Assembly: GCA_024364735.1 (NCBI GenBank)
Contig: JAGFNQ010005408.1
Coordinates: 1 to 64,000, forward strand
DNA length: 64,000 nucleotides
From: Boesenbergia rotunda
Lineage: Eukaryota; Streptophyta; Magnoliopsida; Zingiberales; Zingiberaceae
Direction: 5' to 3'
The notes under the pieces were generated by a model, which made no database searches, was not told where the DNA came from, and saw only the letters and a list, made by a program, of their open reading frames with translations. Below, piece by piece: positions 33,849 to 44,248 of this stretch. The position numbers and the translations under genes are program-made. Numbering within the stretch: the first letter of the stretch is position 1; each line of letters starts with the position of its first letter.

Positions 33849-34929
33849 ACTTTAATTCAAAATGCACTGTCAGACGCTCTGATCACGTCTGAACATATTT
33901 GATTTCTCTGCGCTTAATCTCTGATACATGATTCTCTGTATGATTTGTTGTGCTAATAATCTGATTAAGTTGCAGGTGACAGGAATGGATTCAAACACTC
34001 AAGGAGGGTCAATGGGAGTCTTTCCTTGGAGCAGGTTTGTCTGTTTTCCATCTCAGGTTGCAACGGACGCTGGCACTGGATGGAGCTGCTGACTGGGGCT
34101 GGTCTGAGGGAAGCTCAGGGAGTCCAGGAGAGCTCAGGGGTAGCTGGCTGTTGCAGGAGAGCAGCTGGAGGCTGCAGTGAGGTGCTGTGACCTGGCGATC
34201 AGTGGAGGGACTTAAGCGCTTGGTGGCGAAGAAGTCTCTACAACAATGCTGCATACACTTGATCAGTTTTTCAGTTCTTGCGACAACTCTGGTTTTGTGC
34301 TTGTGCGATCTGTTGTTCCATCATCTTGAGCAAGCAACTGAGATTACTCTACTGTCTTGAGCAACCTCTGTTACTTGATCATTTGGAAGAAGAACCAGGA
34401 AGCTTGGCGAGTCCATCAGCGAGAAGACACGAAGAAGGGAGTTCTTGCGTGAGATCTGCGCTGGGTGGAGCTCGGTGAGAAGTTTGCTTGGGTTCTTGCT
34501 GTCCTAAGTGCTCTGTAAGATCTTTCTTGTGTTTCATTGTGCTTAAAACTTTATTTCTGTTGAAACGCTATGGAGAGGTTACTCCACCGAGAAGGAGGTT
34601 GCTTACTATCCGGATTTTCTAGGGCTTGATCTGCTGACGATCAAGGGATCGCCCACCTTAAGGGCACGCCAAGGAGTAGGGGCAAGTTATCTCCGAACCT
34701 TGTAAATCCTCTTGTTAGCGTTCTTGTGTTTGTTCTTAGCTTAGTGGTTAAATTCTGCAACTCTGTTTTTCCTTTGCTTCCGCTGTGCTACTAACCCTTG
34801 AGGTGCAGGAAATTCAAAAGTGCTAAGTTTCGGTGTCTGGCTACATTCACCCCCCCCCCCTCTAGCCATCCAAGTTCTAACAAGGAAGACATCACTGATG
34901 CATCTTGCACCAACAATCTCCCCCTTTTT

Positions 34930-37600
34930 GATGTTTGACAATAACTTATATTAGATTAGGTCTAAGGGTTAATTCTAGGTTTAATCCATTGGGAGAAATC
35001 GAAAAAAAATCTAACTTCAGCTCTTCTCTCCCCCTTTGTCACACATCAAAAAAAAATTACAAAAAAAAACATGCACCAACAATGAAAATTTTTAAAACTT
35101 TCTCTCCTCCTTTTGAAAATACTTAGTATAATAATTTTTAAGAGCATATATAATTTTTTTGAAAAAGAGATTTGCAAAAACTCTTCTCCCTTTTTGAGAA
35201 AAACTATGTACTTGTTTTATAACGTATAAAGAAAACACAAAGTACTTAAATTGCACCAATAATATATAAATTTAAAAGAGCATGAATTTCCCTAAGTCTG
35301 ACACAATCCTAGGAATCTTGTTGACCACATGAAAATTTCTATGTGTCTTAGAGATTTTCCATGAATGTACATTTTTGAAAAATAATCACTTTCTTGATTT
35401 GGTTTCTTTTTCTGTCTGACACAATCCTAGGAAATCTTATTAACTACAAGAAAATTTTCCTAAGTGTCCTGTAAAATGTTCCAAACTCAAGATGAAATGA
35501 ATTTTTAAAACATTGTTCAAAAGATGTAAAGATTGTTACAAAATATTGTTGAATATTAAATAAAATAGTTTTGAAAAGAAAATATTATGTTTTCAAGAAG
35601 ATTTTGAAACTATAGTGTATGAAAACATAATAAGTTTGAAAATTTAATAGTTCTTTTAATTTGACCTCCCCCTTAACTTGACACAGTCCTAGGAACCTTG
35701 TTGACTACAATTGACCTTCCTCTGAGTCTTAGGGATTGATTCAAATGAAAAGAATTATCTAATAATTTTTCAAACAAATGGTCAGAAAATAGAATTAATT
35801 TCTTTTGAGTAGGACTCCCCCTAAACCTGACACAATCTTAGGAATCCTTGAAGATTATAAAAGATATTTCCTATGTGTCTTTAGAGTTCATCTTAAATCA
35901 AAAGAGCAATTAACACAATTTTTGAAGGAATTGTTTTCGAAAGAATAAGATAGTTTTCAATGAAATAATTTTTGAAAAATACTTTTGAAGGATAATAAAT
36001 TTTTTGAAACATTTTTCGAAAATGTATTTTGAAATGATGATATTTTTAAAGCATAAATCTTTTTAAAAGATCTAAATTTTCCAAAAGAATAATTTTTGAA
36101 ATAGTATTTTGAAAAGCATAATTTTGAAAATTAATAATTTTTTAAAAGAACAAAAAAAACCTTCCCCTGAACCTGACGCCGTCTGACTACCCTTGTTAAC
36201 ATCAAGGACCTCTACCTAAGTGTCTTAAGGGATTCTAGTGTTGACCTAAAAGGTTTGTGTCTAAGTGTGTAGGTCAAATAATTTTCGAAAAGATATAATT
36301 TTAGAAAAAGTATTTTATAGATAAGCAATCAAGCAAGCATGAAATTCATTAAAAACATTATTATGTTTAAGCATTATTTTGAAAATATGTTTTTTTAAAG
36401 AAAATATCCTAAAGATTTTGAAAACATTTTAAACAACATTTGTCAATTGATTAGTCCTTAACATCTCACTCATTCTAAGTGTCACAGTACAAGCAAGCAT
36501 GGTTGCCTTATGGGTGTATTGTGAGATGCTTAAATAATTTTTCTCAATTTATTTATAGATTGGTTGACCTTGAGTTAGATTCGAGTTTAATCAATTTGTA
36601 ATTTAAAAGTAGATTTCAATAATCGGCTTCCAGGTCTTGGCGAGGCACAAAGGCCTTCTTTGGTCGTAGCCTTATTGGATCATCAACCCTTTCCTTAGAC
36701 AAAGCCTTTTAAAGAAATAATACCTTTATTTTACTCTTTGAAAAACTCTGGTCTAACTAGTCTAGGATGTGGCGAGGTAGCTTCGGCTAGTTTCACTTAG
36801 CTAGGCCAAGCTTCCCTAACGTACTATCATCTCGCCCCACCCTGATACTAGGTTAGGCAAGTGTCAACCAATCTTTTCCTATCTAACCATTCTAAATAAT
36901 GCAAAAATTAAACACGAATGACATGACAGATATAAAAAAAAACAGATGCATGTACATGACATTTATGCATGAGTCAATCACGTCTAGACATTTTATTAGG
37001 TTTCTAATAATGTATCAAATTCTTGATTTGATACATATCGTGTGAACTCACGAATATGCCAACCCACTTTGACATATTTGTTGTTAATTTAGCTGGGTGT
37101 TTCAGTTGAGTAGAGTTTTAGTTAGTTTCATATATGAAGGTAATTGATTGGAATTTTAGTTCATGGATTTTGTAAAATTAAGGATTGAATTGTTAATTAT
37201 GACTTAAGCATTAATTAAGATTTAAAAATTATTAAGATTAAAATTATTATGAATTAAGCAGGATTAAAATTATTTAGAGTTAAAATTATTAAGAGTTAAT
37301 TAAGAATTAATTAGAGTTAAATTAATTAAGGATTAATTAGAGTTAAATTAATTAAGGATTAATTAGAGTTAACTTAATTAAAAATTAATTAGAGTTAAAT
37401 TAATTAAGAATTAATTAAGGTTTAAATTATTTAAAAGTTAATGTTGAAGTTATTAATTAAAGATAAAATTGTTAACAGTTTTGGGTCCAGTTGTATCATT
37501 TCCATTAATTCAAAAATATATAAATCATCTACTATTTCTTTTTCATTTAATTTTCAAGTTTATCTAATACTTCTGCTTTGTTAGAATTTTTGTAGACATT
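34930..37600 (-). repeat. Non-coding internal region of Z3 with repeated boxes
   Basis: A roughly 60-bp box beginning (c)tgacacaatcctaggaa recurs near 35296, 35413, 35676, 35825 and 36170. In the later copies it is preceded by a pyrimidine tract ctccccct, which is a PPT-like purine tract in element sense. Between them lie A/T-rich aaaat/ttttgaaa stretches. 36600-36900 is well conserved with 63720-63930 and on the minus strand reads KALSKERVDDPIRLRPKKAF before a stop, a possible protein relic. 37314-37417 is four copies of a 26-bp gagttaaattaattaagg-type unit. Confidence 0.65.
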
Positions 37601-37627
37601 ATTAAATGTAGCTTTGATTCTCAGAAA

Positions 37628-38398
37628 TTATTCTTCTATCTTATCCTCATTATCAGAGTTATATTCTTCTCTATCTTCATAGTAGGTAGAGTAATTTTCA
37701 GGGTTGTTTATTAAATTTGTATATTCAAGGGTATATTGAGTATTATTATCTAGAGTATTATCTTTAATATCCTCAGAAATATCAGAAATAATTACATCAT
37801 TATCTTCAAAATTATCTGAATGGACAATAATATTAATTAAGGTATTATCATCCTTAACATTATCAGACTTATCAGTAATATTATTATCCATAACATTTTC
37901 ATAATTATTATTATCCTTAACATTTTCAGAATTATCACTAATTAAGATATTATTCTTATCAGCCTTATCAGATAAAATATTAGAATTAATTCTAAAAATT
38001 GTTGCATTGATATTAAAGATTAAAGAATTCATATCTGATATTTAAGTATTATCAATATTTGGTAATCGTTCATTCAATAACTTAAGTTGATTATGCAAAA
38101 GATCTAGTTTATCAGAAAAATTAACAAAGTTATCTAAAATATAAAAATTACTATGTAACTGTGCAAGAATTTGAAAATTATTGCTAAAATAAACTTTTCG
38201 TACCTTGGTCGGACACTGATTCTTGTAGTGTCCGTGCTTTCAACATTTGAAGTACTGGATATGACTCTTGTCCCTCCGGACTCCTGGCGTTGGTACCTCC
38301 TTTGCCGCCGGTAGTGACGATCGAGTCTTACAAGTAGGACACTGGTTTTTATAGTTTCCTCTCCCCCTGCACTTAAAGCAAATAATATGGAACTTAAA
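37628..38398 (-). pseudogene. Gag-like relic with two CCHC knuckles and an Asn/Asp-rich tail
   Basis: One minus-strand frame, broken by two stops, gives CFKCRGRGNYKNQCP, then YFKC-stop-KHGHYKNQC, then a short possible coiled coil (DKLDLLHNQLKLLNERL), another stop, and a 134-residue open tail rich in Asn, Asp and Ser that ends in an acidic stretch (38032 to 37628). The knuckles are degenerate: the His is Asn in the first, and the first Cys is Tyr in the second. It lies just downstream of the PBS, where Gag belongs, but the N-terminal Gag region is missing. I do not recognise the tail. Confidence 0.55.
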
Positions 38399-38498
38399 AA
38401 CTTACATAATTTTAAATTATACCTGTATTCACCCTTGCTCCCCCTCAACTCCTAGTGTCTTTGCTCCTTCGGCTGTTAGTCCAGTGCATAGCTTCTAG

Positions 38499-38510
38499 GC
38501 TCTAATACCA
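38499..38510 (-). promoter_or_regulatory. Primer binding site of the Z3 element
   Basis: gctctaatacca is the reverse complement of TGGTATTAGAGC, one base off the initiator tRNA-Met complement. It lies two bases from the LTR edge (tgtaggatc at 38513). Confidence 0.85.
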
Positions 38511-38512
38511 CT

Positions 38513-39429
38513 TGTAGGATCGGCGTCGTCGATAGGGGGATGAATATCAACTTAAAAATTTTATCGGGAAACTCGTCGTTCGTTCGTTCTAGTCAGAGAG
38601 TTAGTAGCACAGCGGAAAAATAAAGAACGAAAAGCACAACAGAAGACACGTGGGTTTTTACTTGGTTCCCAACCCCCCAGGGTCAGTACGTCCAAGGCTT
38701 AATCACGGGTAACGCCCATCCACTAATGGTCTACTTTCTAGACTTTCCGGAGGCGGAGAAACCCATCTTACAATGCAAATTTACAAGCAAAAAGATGTAA
38801 TTAAAAATGCAAACTTGTAAAATAAAATCGAACCAAACAAAAGTCGACCCGACCAATCTAGAAGTCCAAAGTGTGCCGCACTTTCTCCTGATGCCTCCTT
38901 GGTCGCAGAGCTTCGACTTCAACGCTTTTTCATTGCTCTGAATGCTTAGAATGATGTTGCGAGTGTTGTTCAAAGTTGAGGGGTCGAAGCCCCTTTTATA
39001 GCTTCATCTCGGGCGCCCTAGAGCCTTTGGGGCGCCTCTATACGGTCAAAAATCCATCCGTAATCATGAACTTCGCGATGCTAATAAGAACCTCTTCCTA
39101 GGCGCCTGGGAGGTCCAGGGAGCCTAGGTCATGGAGGGCACCTGTGTTGGCCAGCCTAACCCAGGTAGCTACTCGCCATCCAGGGTGCCTGGGTCATTGG
39201 GGCGCCCTGGAAGCAGTTTCCCAGGCTATCTTGTGTTTGCTCGCCTGTTTTACCTCCAACTCTAGGTACCTGCAAGATATACAAACACAAGACAAACAAA
39301 TATATAACCTTAGCCTTAAAGATTGGTTCTAACTTTGGATTTCTCTCGAAACCCTAGGTCGAACCGACGCCTAATGTTCCCTTCCCGGGGAACGCGCCCT
39401 CGCCTACTCCTCTCAGGAGAAGTTACTTT
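38513..39429 (-). repeat. Z3 5' LTR, minus strand, interrupted
   Basis: It starts tgtaggatcg and contains the agggggatgaat box, gcacagcgg, a minus-strand TATA (tataaaag, 38993-39000) in a gaagc/gcttc hairpin (38986-39005), and GGCGCC-type palindromes at 39010-39215. It then follows the companion LTR at 59604-60901 through ccctaggtcgaaccgacgcc until the Z2 insertion at 39430. Confidence 0.85.
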
Positions 39430-40321
39430 TGTTGAGGCAATATGTGGTCCGGAGTGACCAAGTGTTTTGATGTTTGGGCAAAGGGTTTAAGTTAGGTTTC
39501 CCTTGTGTTCTAATATGTGTATGTTGAGTGTGCAGGCTGTACAGGTGTACACATGTTGAGTCAGCTAAGGCAAGGGACAAGAGCCGAGGGAGGAGGATTC
39601 CAAGGGCAAACCGGGAAGTGGACTTCAAGGGCACACGTGAAGGGAGGCATAGAGGCAAGTTGAGGACTTGCGTGCGCATCCGAGGGACGATAGCCGGTGG
39701 AAGAGGACTTCAAGGGGCAAGCCAAAGGAGAGGAGTTGAAGGCTCACGTGGAGGAGGGCGGAGAGAGTGAGTAGGATTGCTATGGTAAGCTGGGCAATCG
39801 ACTGGGGGTTGTCCAGTCGACTGCCAAAACTCACAGAATGGATTTGGCCCTGGACCAGTCGACTGCTCCTGGTGTACAGCTGGATTCGAACGTTGGGGTT
39901 GTCAACGGTCGAATTCTGAGTGGGGCAGTCGACTGCCCTGGGAGTACTCGACTGCCAGCGAGGGTTTCAAGCCCGAGTTCGATTTAAAGAGAACTCGGTT
40001 TGGGCTGAGACTCTTGACGAAACTCGCTTGGGTAAAGTGAGTTAGTAGTCTACTGTGATCAGAGAGCGTCCGAAGTGTTGTGGCGAGGTTTCTCCACCCA
40101 CAAGGAGTGACAGATCTAGCCGGAGGTTATCCGGGGGTTGATCCACTGAAGGATTCTTGGATTAGTCACCCGTCCGGGGTGGATACCAAGTAAATCAGGT
40201 TGTTAGTATTGTTATTGTATTCTTTTGCATATTATTGTTTCCGCTGCGCTAACAAACTTGTAGAGATCAAATCGAAAAAGTGCTATTCACCCCCCCTCTA
40301 GCACGCCGAAGTGATCCATCA
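39430..40321 (+). repeat. Z2 5' LTR, plus strand (892 bp)
   Basis: It runs from tgttgaggca to gtgatccatca and is inserted in a Z3 LTR. GTCGAC palindromes lie at 39790-39960, immediately upstream of a TATA-like gatttaaag (39981-39989) that sits between agcccgagtt and aactcg..gggct inverted repeats. The attcaccccccc/tctag box is about 20-35 bp before the end. Confidence 0.9.
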
Positions 40322-40323
40322 GT

Positions 40324-40335
40324 TGGTATCAGAGC
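40324..40335 (+). promoter_or_regulatory. Primer binding site of the plus-strand Z2 element
   Basis: TGGTATCAGAGC lies two bases after the LTR end at 40321, complementary to initiator tRNA-Met. Confidence 0.95.
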
Positions 40336-40396
40336 AAGGACCGCTCTTGATCGAACTAACCGCCGAGGGAGCACACGCTAGAGGAAAAGAATCATA

Positions 40397-41538
40397 GAAG
40401 ACAAATTTGGAGATAATATCTACACTCCACCGCCCTACGACCATGAGGATTTCGTATTTTGGAGGGCAAGGATAGAGACATGGTTCGGGATGGAGTGGGA
40501 CCTTCGAATCACGCTTGAAGAGTCATATGAGATTCCAAAGGATAAGCACGGGAAGAGACTTAGGCCTAGATATTGGAGTTAAGAACAACAAGATCAAGCA
40601 AAAGCAAACAAGAAGGTAATTAGTATTTTGGTTAATATTTTGCCTAATAACATTTTGAGTTGTGTAGGTGAATATAGAGATGCACATGAATTATGGAATA
40701 AAGTCAAAGAATATCATGAAAATCCTACACAAATTCAAAAGCCCAAAGAAATCAATCCATTGATTCAAGGAGTGGAAGAAGAAAGTGAGAGGTCATCCAC
40801 CTCATCTAGAGAAGAGGAGGAGGTCACCACCTCAAGGATTGAGGGGGAGGAGAGACCTTCATCTACACAAGAACAAGAGGAAACATCTTCTTCATCCAAG
40901 GTTGAAGAGGAAGTCAACCTAGCCTCAACCTCCACCAAAGTCAAATCAAAAGAACATATCACATGCTTTGGTTGCCAAGAAAAGGGGCACTACAAGGATA
41001 AGTGCCCTCTAGGTAAGAAAAAGGAGGTATTCTCTAAACCCATGTCCATTCGATTTAAGTCTAACATGAATTGTAGGAATGGAGAAGCCCAAGAGAGGAA
41101 GTTGAAGATTAGATGCTTCACATGCGGAGAATTGGGGCACTACCACACTAAGTGCCCAAAGAAAAGTGAAATCAAGAAAATAGAGCATCTAAGAAGATGG
41201 GAGAAGGAGGAAAGAAAGAAGAGAAGAAGTTCACAACAAGGAGGGACTACAAGGGTAAGGGAGGTACTTCCTAACCCTAGGATAAAAAGTAATTCAATTT
41301 CAAGTTTCTCCTTGCATATTAAAAATCATGTTAATCATTCATCCATGCATGCTAGGATTAATGAAAATTATCTACTTGTGCATAATTTTGGTTTTAAATA
41401 CAATGATAGGAATAGGAGTAACAAGGTAGATCGACACCCTAAGAAAAGCATGCATCATGGTAAATCTAGGACCTTTGTACCTAAGGATCAAGGCACTAAT
41501 CCTAAGAAGGGAAGGAATGTGCCTAGAAAGGAGGATAG
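40397..41538 (+). pseudogene. Copia gag (Z2), interrupted
   Basis: The frame starts near 40397; the expected initiator is ATA (gaatcatagaagac), so the start codon seems lost. The N-terminal part reads YDHEDFVFWRARIETWFGME, typical of copia Gag (UBN2 type), and is interrupted by TAA at 40580-40582. After that the same frame is open: VISILVNILPNNIL, an acidic Ser/Glu-rich linker, and two zinc knuckles, CFGCQEKGHYKDKC and CFTCGELGHYHTKC, followed by a basic tail. At 41539 the frame runs into an opposed Z2 LTR, so Gag lacks its true end and no pol follows. Confidence 0.8.
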
Positions 41539-42260
41539 TGTTAGGATCGTTCCGTACGCTAGAGGGGGGGTGAATAGCGATTTTTGTCGTTTGATTTCTA
41601 CAAAGTCGTTAGCGCAGCGGAAACAATTATATGCAAAGTAAATAAGAAATAAACAATGCTAACAAACCTATTTACTTGGTATCCACCGCGGCCGGGTGAC
41701 TAATCCAAGAATCCGTCGGTGGATCACTCCCCGGATAACCTCCGGCTAGCCCTCGTCGCTCCTTGTGGGTGGAGAAACCTCGCCACAACACCAAGCAAAC
41801 CTCTGAGCACAAAGACTACTATCCTGCCTTTAACCAAGACAAGATTCGTCAAGAAAACCAGCCCTAACCGAGTCCTCTTTAAATAGAACTCGGGCTGGAA
41901 AACCCGCTAGCAATCGACTGGTCCCAGGGCAGTCGACTGCCACCACTCAGATTCGACCGTTGACATCCCAACGTTCGAATTCTGGTGACTTACCAGTCGA
42001 CTGGTCCAGGGTCCAGAACCTACTGTGAGTTTTGGCAGTCGACTGGACAACCCCCAGTCGACTGCCCAGCTTACAACAACACTCCTACTCACTCTCTTGA
42101 CCCTCCTCCACGCGTGCCTTCAGGTCCACTCCTTTTGCTTGCCCCTTGAAGTCCTCTTCCACCGGCTGTCATCCCTCGGATGCGCATGCAAGTCCTCGAC
42201 TTGCCTCCATGCCACCCTTCACGTGTGCCCTTTGAAGTCCACTTCCCGGCTTGCCCTTGG
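41539..42260 (-). repeat. Opposed Z2 LTR (minus strand), truncated
   Basis: It begins tgttaggatcg within the gag frame and matches 12012-12740, including the TATA-like tttaaata at 41878-41885 between ccagcc and ggctgg repeats and the GTCGAC palindromes (41920-42065). It ends at 42260, where a gypsy-type LTR begins. It is most simply the outer end of a second, leftward Z2 element inserted in the first. Confidence 0.85.
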
Positions 42261-44248
42261 TGTAACGCCCGCTTTTTTTTTTTTTTACCAACATAAAGCG
42301 GCGTTACGCTAACATACTTAGGGCATGTAGACATCATAATGCAGCGGAAAACTTCAACTTACACCTACATGCACTTACTACCATTCCTAGCATCATAACA
42401 TGGAAGCTTGGCATATTAACCTTATACTTTACATCATAACATACTTAGCATCATGTCATATTTTAGCATCATGTCATACTTAGCATCAAGTCATGCTTTA
42501 GCATCATGTCATAGAGTCATATTCAAGTACTTAGTAGTAAAGGTAAAGTTCTATCATAAGACAAGCAAACATATGGTCTCTTGGCCAAGTCACTATCACA
42601 CACATTCTGCAATGCCCTCCTGCTGCTTCCTTACTGTTCCTTTGCGTGATCTGCGGTATAAGAAAAATAAAACTATAAGCACACAGGCTTAGTAAGACTC
42701 TTTCCTACTCACTAAAACCATCCGTCACTTAATCATAAACATATGAAACATTAGCACACTTAGCGCTTTACTTAGAACATCATCCTTAACATCACTTAGC
42801 ATTCATTTGACATGTCATGGACATAGCTTCACCCCATTCATAGCATGGCATAAACATAACCATAAACATTCGGGTATGGCATAATACTTGACATAACATA
42901 AACATCGTAAACATTCATAGCATGGCATAATACTTGACATAGACATAAATAAAATCATGGCATAAATCTAATTACAATCATGGCATCCCATACTAGCATG
43001 AGCATGAACAAAATAATGGCATTCTAACATAACATAAACATAATTAAACCATGGTATCCTAAACTAACATAAACATCAATAAACTCATGGCATCCTAACC
43101 TAGCATACACATAATTAAAGCATGGCATTCTAAACTAGCATAAAATCATGGCATCCTAAACTGACATGAACATAGATAAAATCATGACATCCTAAACTAT
43201 CATAAACATAATTAAAGCATGGCATTCTAAACTAGCATCAAATCATGGCATAAACATAAATAAAATCATGGCATAAACATAAATAAAATCATGGCATAAA
43301 CATAAATAAAAATCATGGCATGAACATACCTTCATAACATACTTTTCGTAAACATACTTTTCATAACATAATGCATAACATGAATGGATGCATGTGGCAA
43401 TCGTGCATATATATATATATATATAAGGATGCTTAATCTTGAAAACATGCTTTTAACATAATCATAACTTTCATTGGGCCCTGGCTTGTACCACATTCAT
43501 TCATCATATGCGCGCATCCCTAAGTAAATACGAGGTAGCTAATCTCGACCTACTAGGGTAAGGACAGCTTCATCGGTAGTCCCGAACCATAAGGACAGCA
43601 TCATCGGTAGTCCCGAACCGTGGACAACATCATCGGTAGTCCAGAACCGTGGACCCTACTTAGGTCCGGTACAAGCCCATAAAATAAAATAAATGCTTTC
43701 ACATGCTTCTTCATTCATCATCATTCATGGCATATTCATTCATTCATTATCCTTTCATCACCATTATGCCTTAAAGGCATCATCATTCATAGCATAGTCA
43801 TTCATTCATCATACTTAACCTTCATTCATCATTTTCATTTTTAGACACGGCACAGGTACACATCATTCATATAGCATGACATACATACATAAGCATGGCA
43901 TACATTCATATCATTCGTAAGACATGGCATACATACACATCATTCATACGTCATGACATACCTACATATCATTCCTAAATCATGGCACATGTCTAAGCAT
44001 TCCATAACCTAACATATATTTCATGACATATAAGCTAAAGGTTTAGTTAACATGGTATTCTTCTACCTTACTTAAGCATACCTCCTAATCACCTATACCC
44101 AAGCATCTTGGTCGGTTTAACCCAAACCTAGTCCTAGGTTAGATCCTTGGCCGAAACTTCTAGGCCATGGGGGCATGGAGAAATTACATTAAAACCCCAA
44201 ATCAATTGCTTAAACCCTACCCATACCTTACCATAGGGCCATTAGGCC
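42261..44248 (-). repeat. Ty3/gypsy Tekay-like LTR, minus strand, truncated
   Basis: It begins tgtaacgcccgc, the reversed end of an LTR. The reversed motif cttagtaagact...gcggt at 42650-42700 corresponds to cttactaag...ctgcagataaagg in the plus-strand LTR at 45560-45610. Most of it is low-complexity catggcata/aacataaat sequence (42380-43400) and cattcat-rich sequence (43700-44000). A unit of about 30 bp with catcggtagtcccgaacc is repeated three times at 43560-43650. No ORF is credible. Confidence 0.7.

Larger units (their letters stand above)
29205..34882 (+). mobile_element. Z1 copia element (SIRE/Maximus-like), 3' half only
   Basis: It contains, in order, the end of pol, a long spacer, an env-like ORF, a PPT and a complete 3' LTR. 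The 5' LTR, gag and most of pol are missing; sequence begins abruptly in the RNase H region next to the CACTA terminus. The extra ORF downstream of pol is characteristic of the SIRE/Maximus lineage. The minus-strand element at 47776-55563 is the same family and supplies the missing parts for comparison. Confidence 0.85.
32735..34882 (+). repeat. Complete Z1 3' LTR (2148 bp)
   Basis: It runs from tgttgatgca to agttctaaca. In order it contains a 13-unit array of CCTAAC/CCTAGC hairpins (32869-33218), a 12-unit array of GATCGGTC hairpins (33231-33848), a middle region (33850-34500) and the closing attcaccccccc/tctag box about 25-45 bp before the end. No convincing TATA box is seen in sense orientation. 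The frames inside are repeat artefacts. Confidence 0.9.
34883..39429 (-). mobile_element. Z3 LTR element without pol (non-autonomous), minus strand
   Basis: It comprises a 33-bp remnant of the 3' LTR (34883-34915, ending gcaccaaca), a reversed PPT at 34916-34929, about 3.5 kb of mainly non-coding internal DNA with a gag relic, a PBS at 38499-38510 and the 5' LTR from 38513, cut at 39429 by a Z2 insertion. It matches the second Z3 copy at 59604-64000 in LTR and internal sequence. PPT and PBS are in place but no protease, integrase or RT is found, so it looks like a large non-autonomous derivative. The Z1 element on its left was inserted into its 3' LTR. Confidence 0.7.

Noticed and set aside
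37628..38032. Asn/Asp-rich 134-residue ORF as an independent gene or an endogenous pararetrovirus
   Set aside because: It continues, in the same frame across stops, a CCHC-knuckle segment next to an LTR and PBS, so it is part of the Z3 gag relic; no viral motif is seen.
43400..43430. Microsatellite (ta)n at 43410-43424 as a marker of special function
   Set aside because: Ordinary short dinucleotide run in AT-rich LTR DNA.
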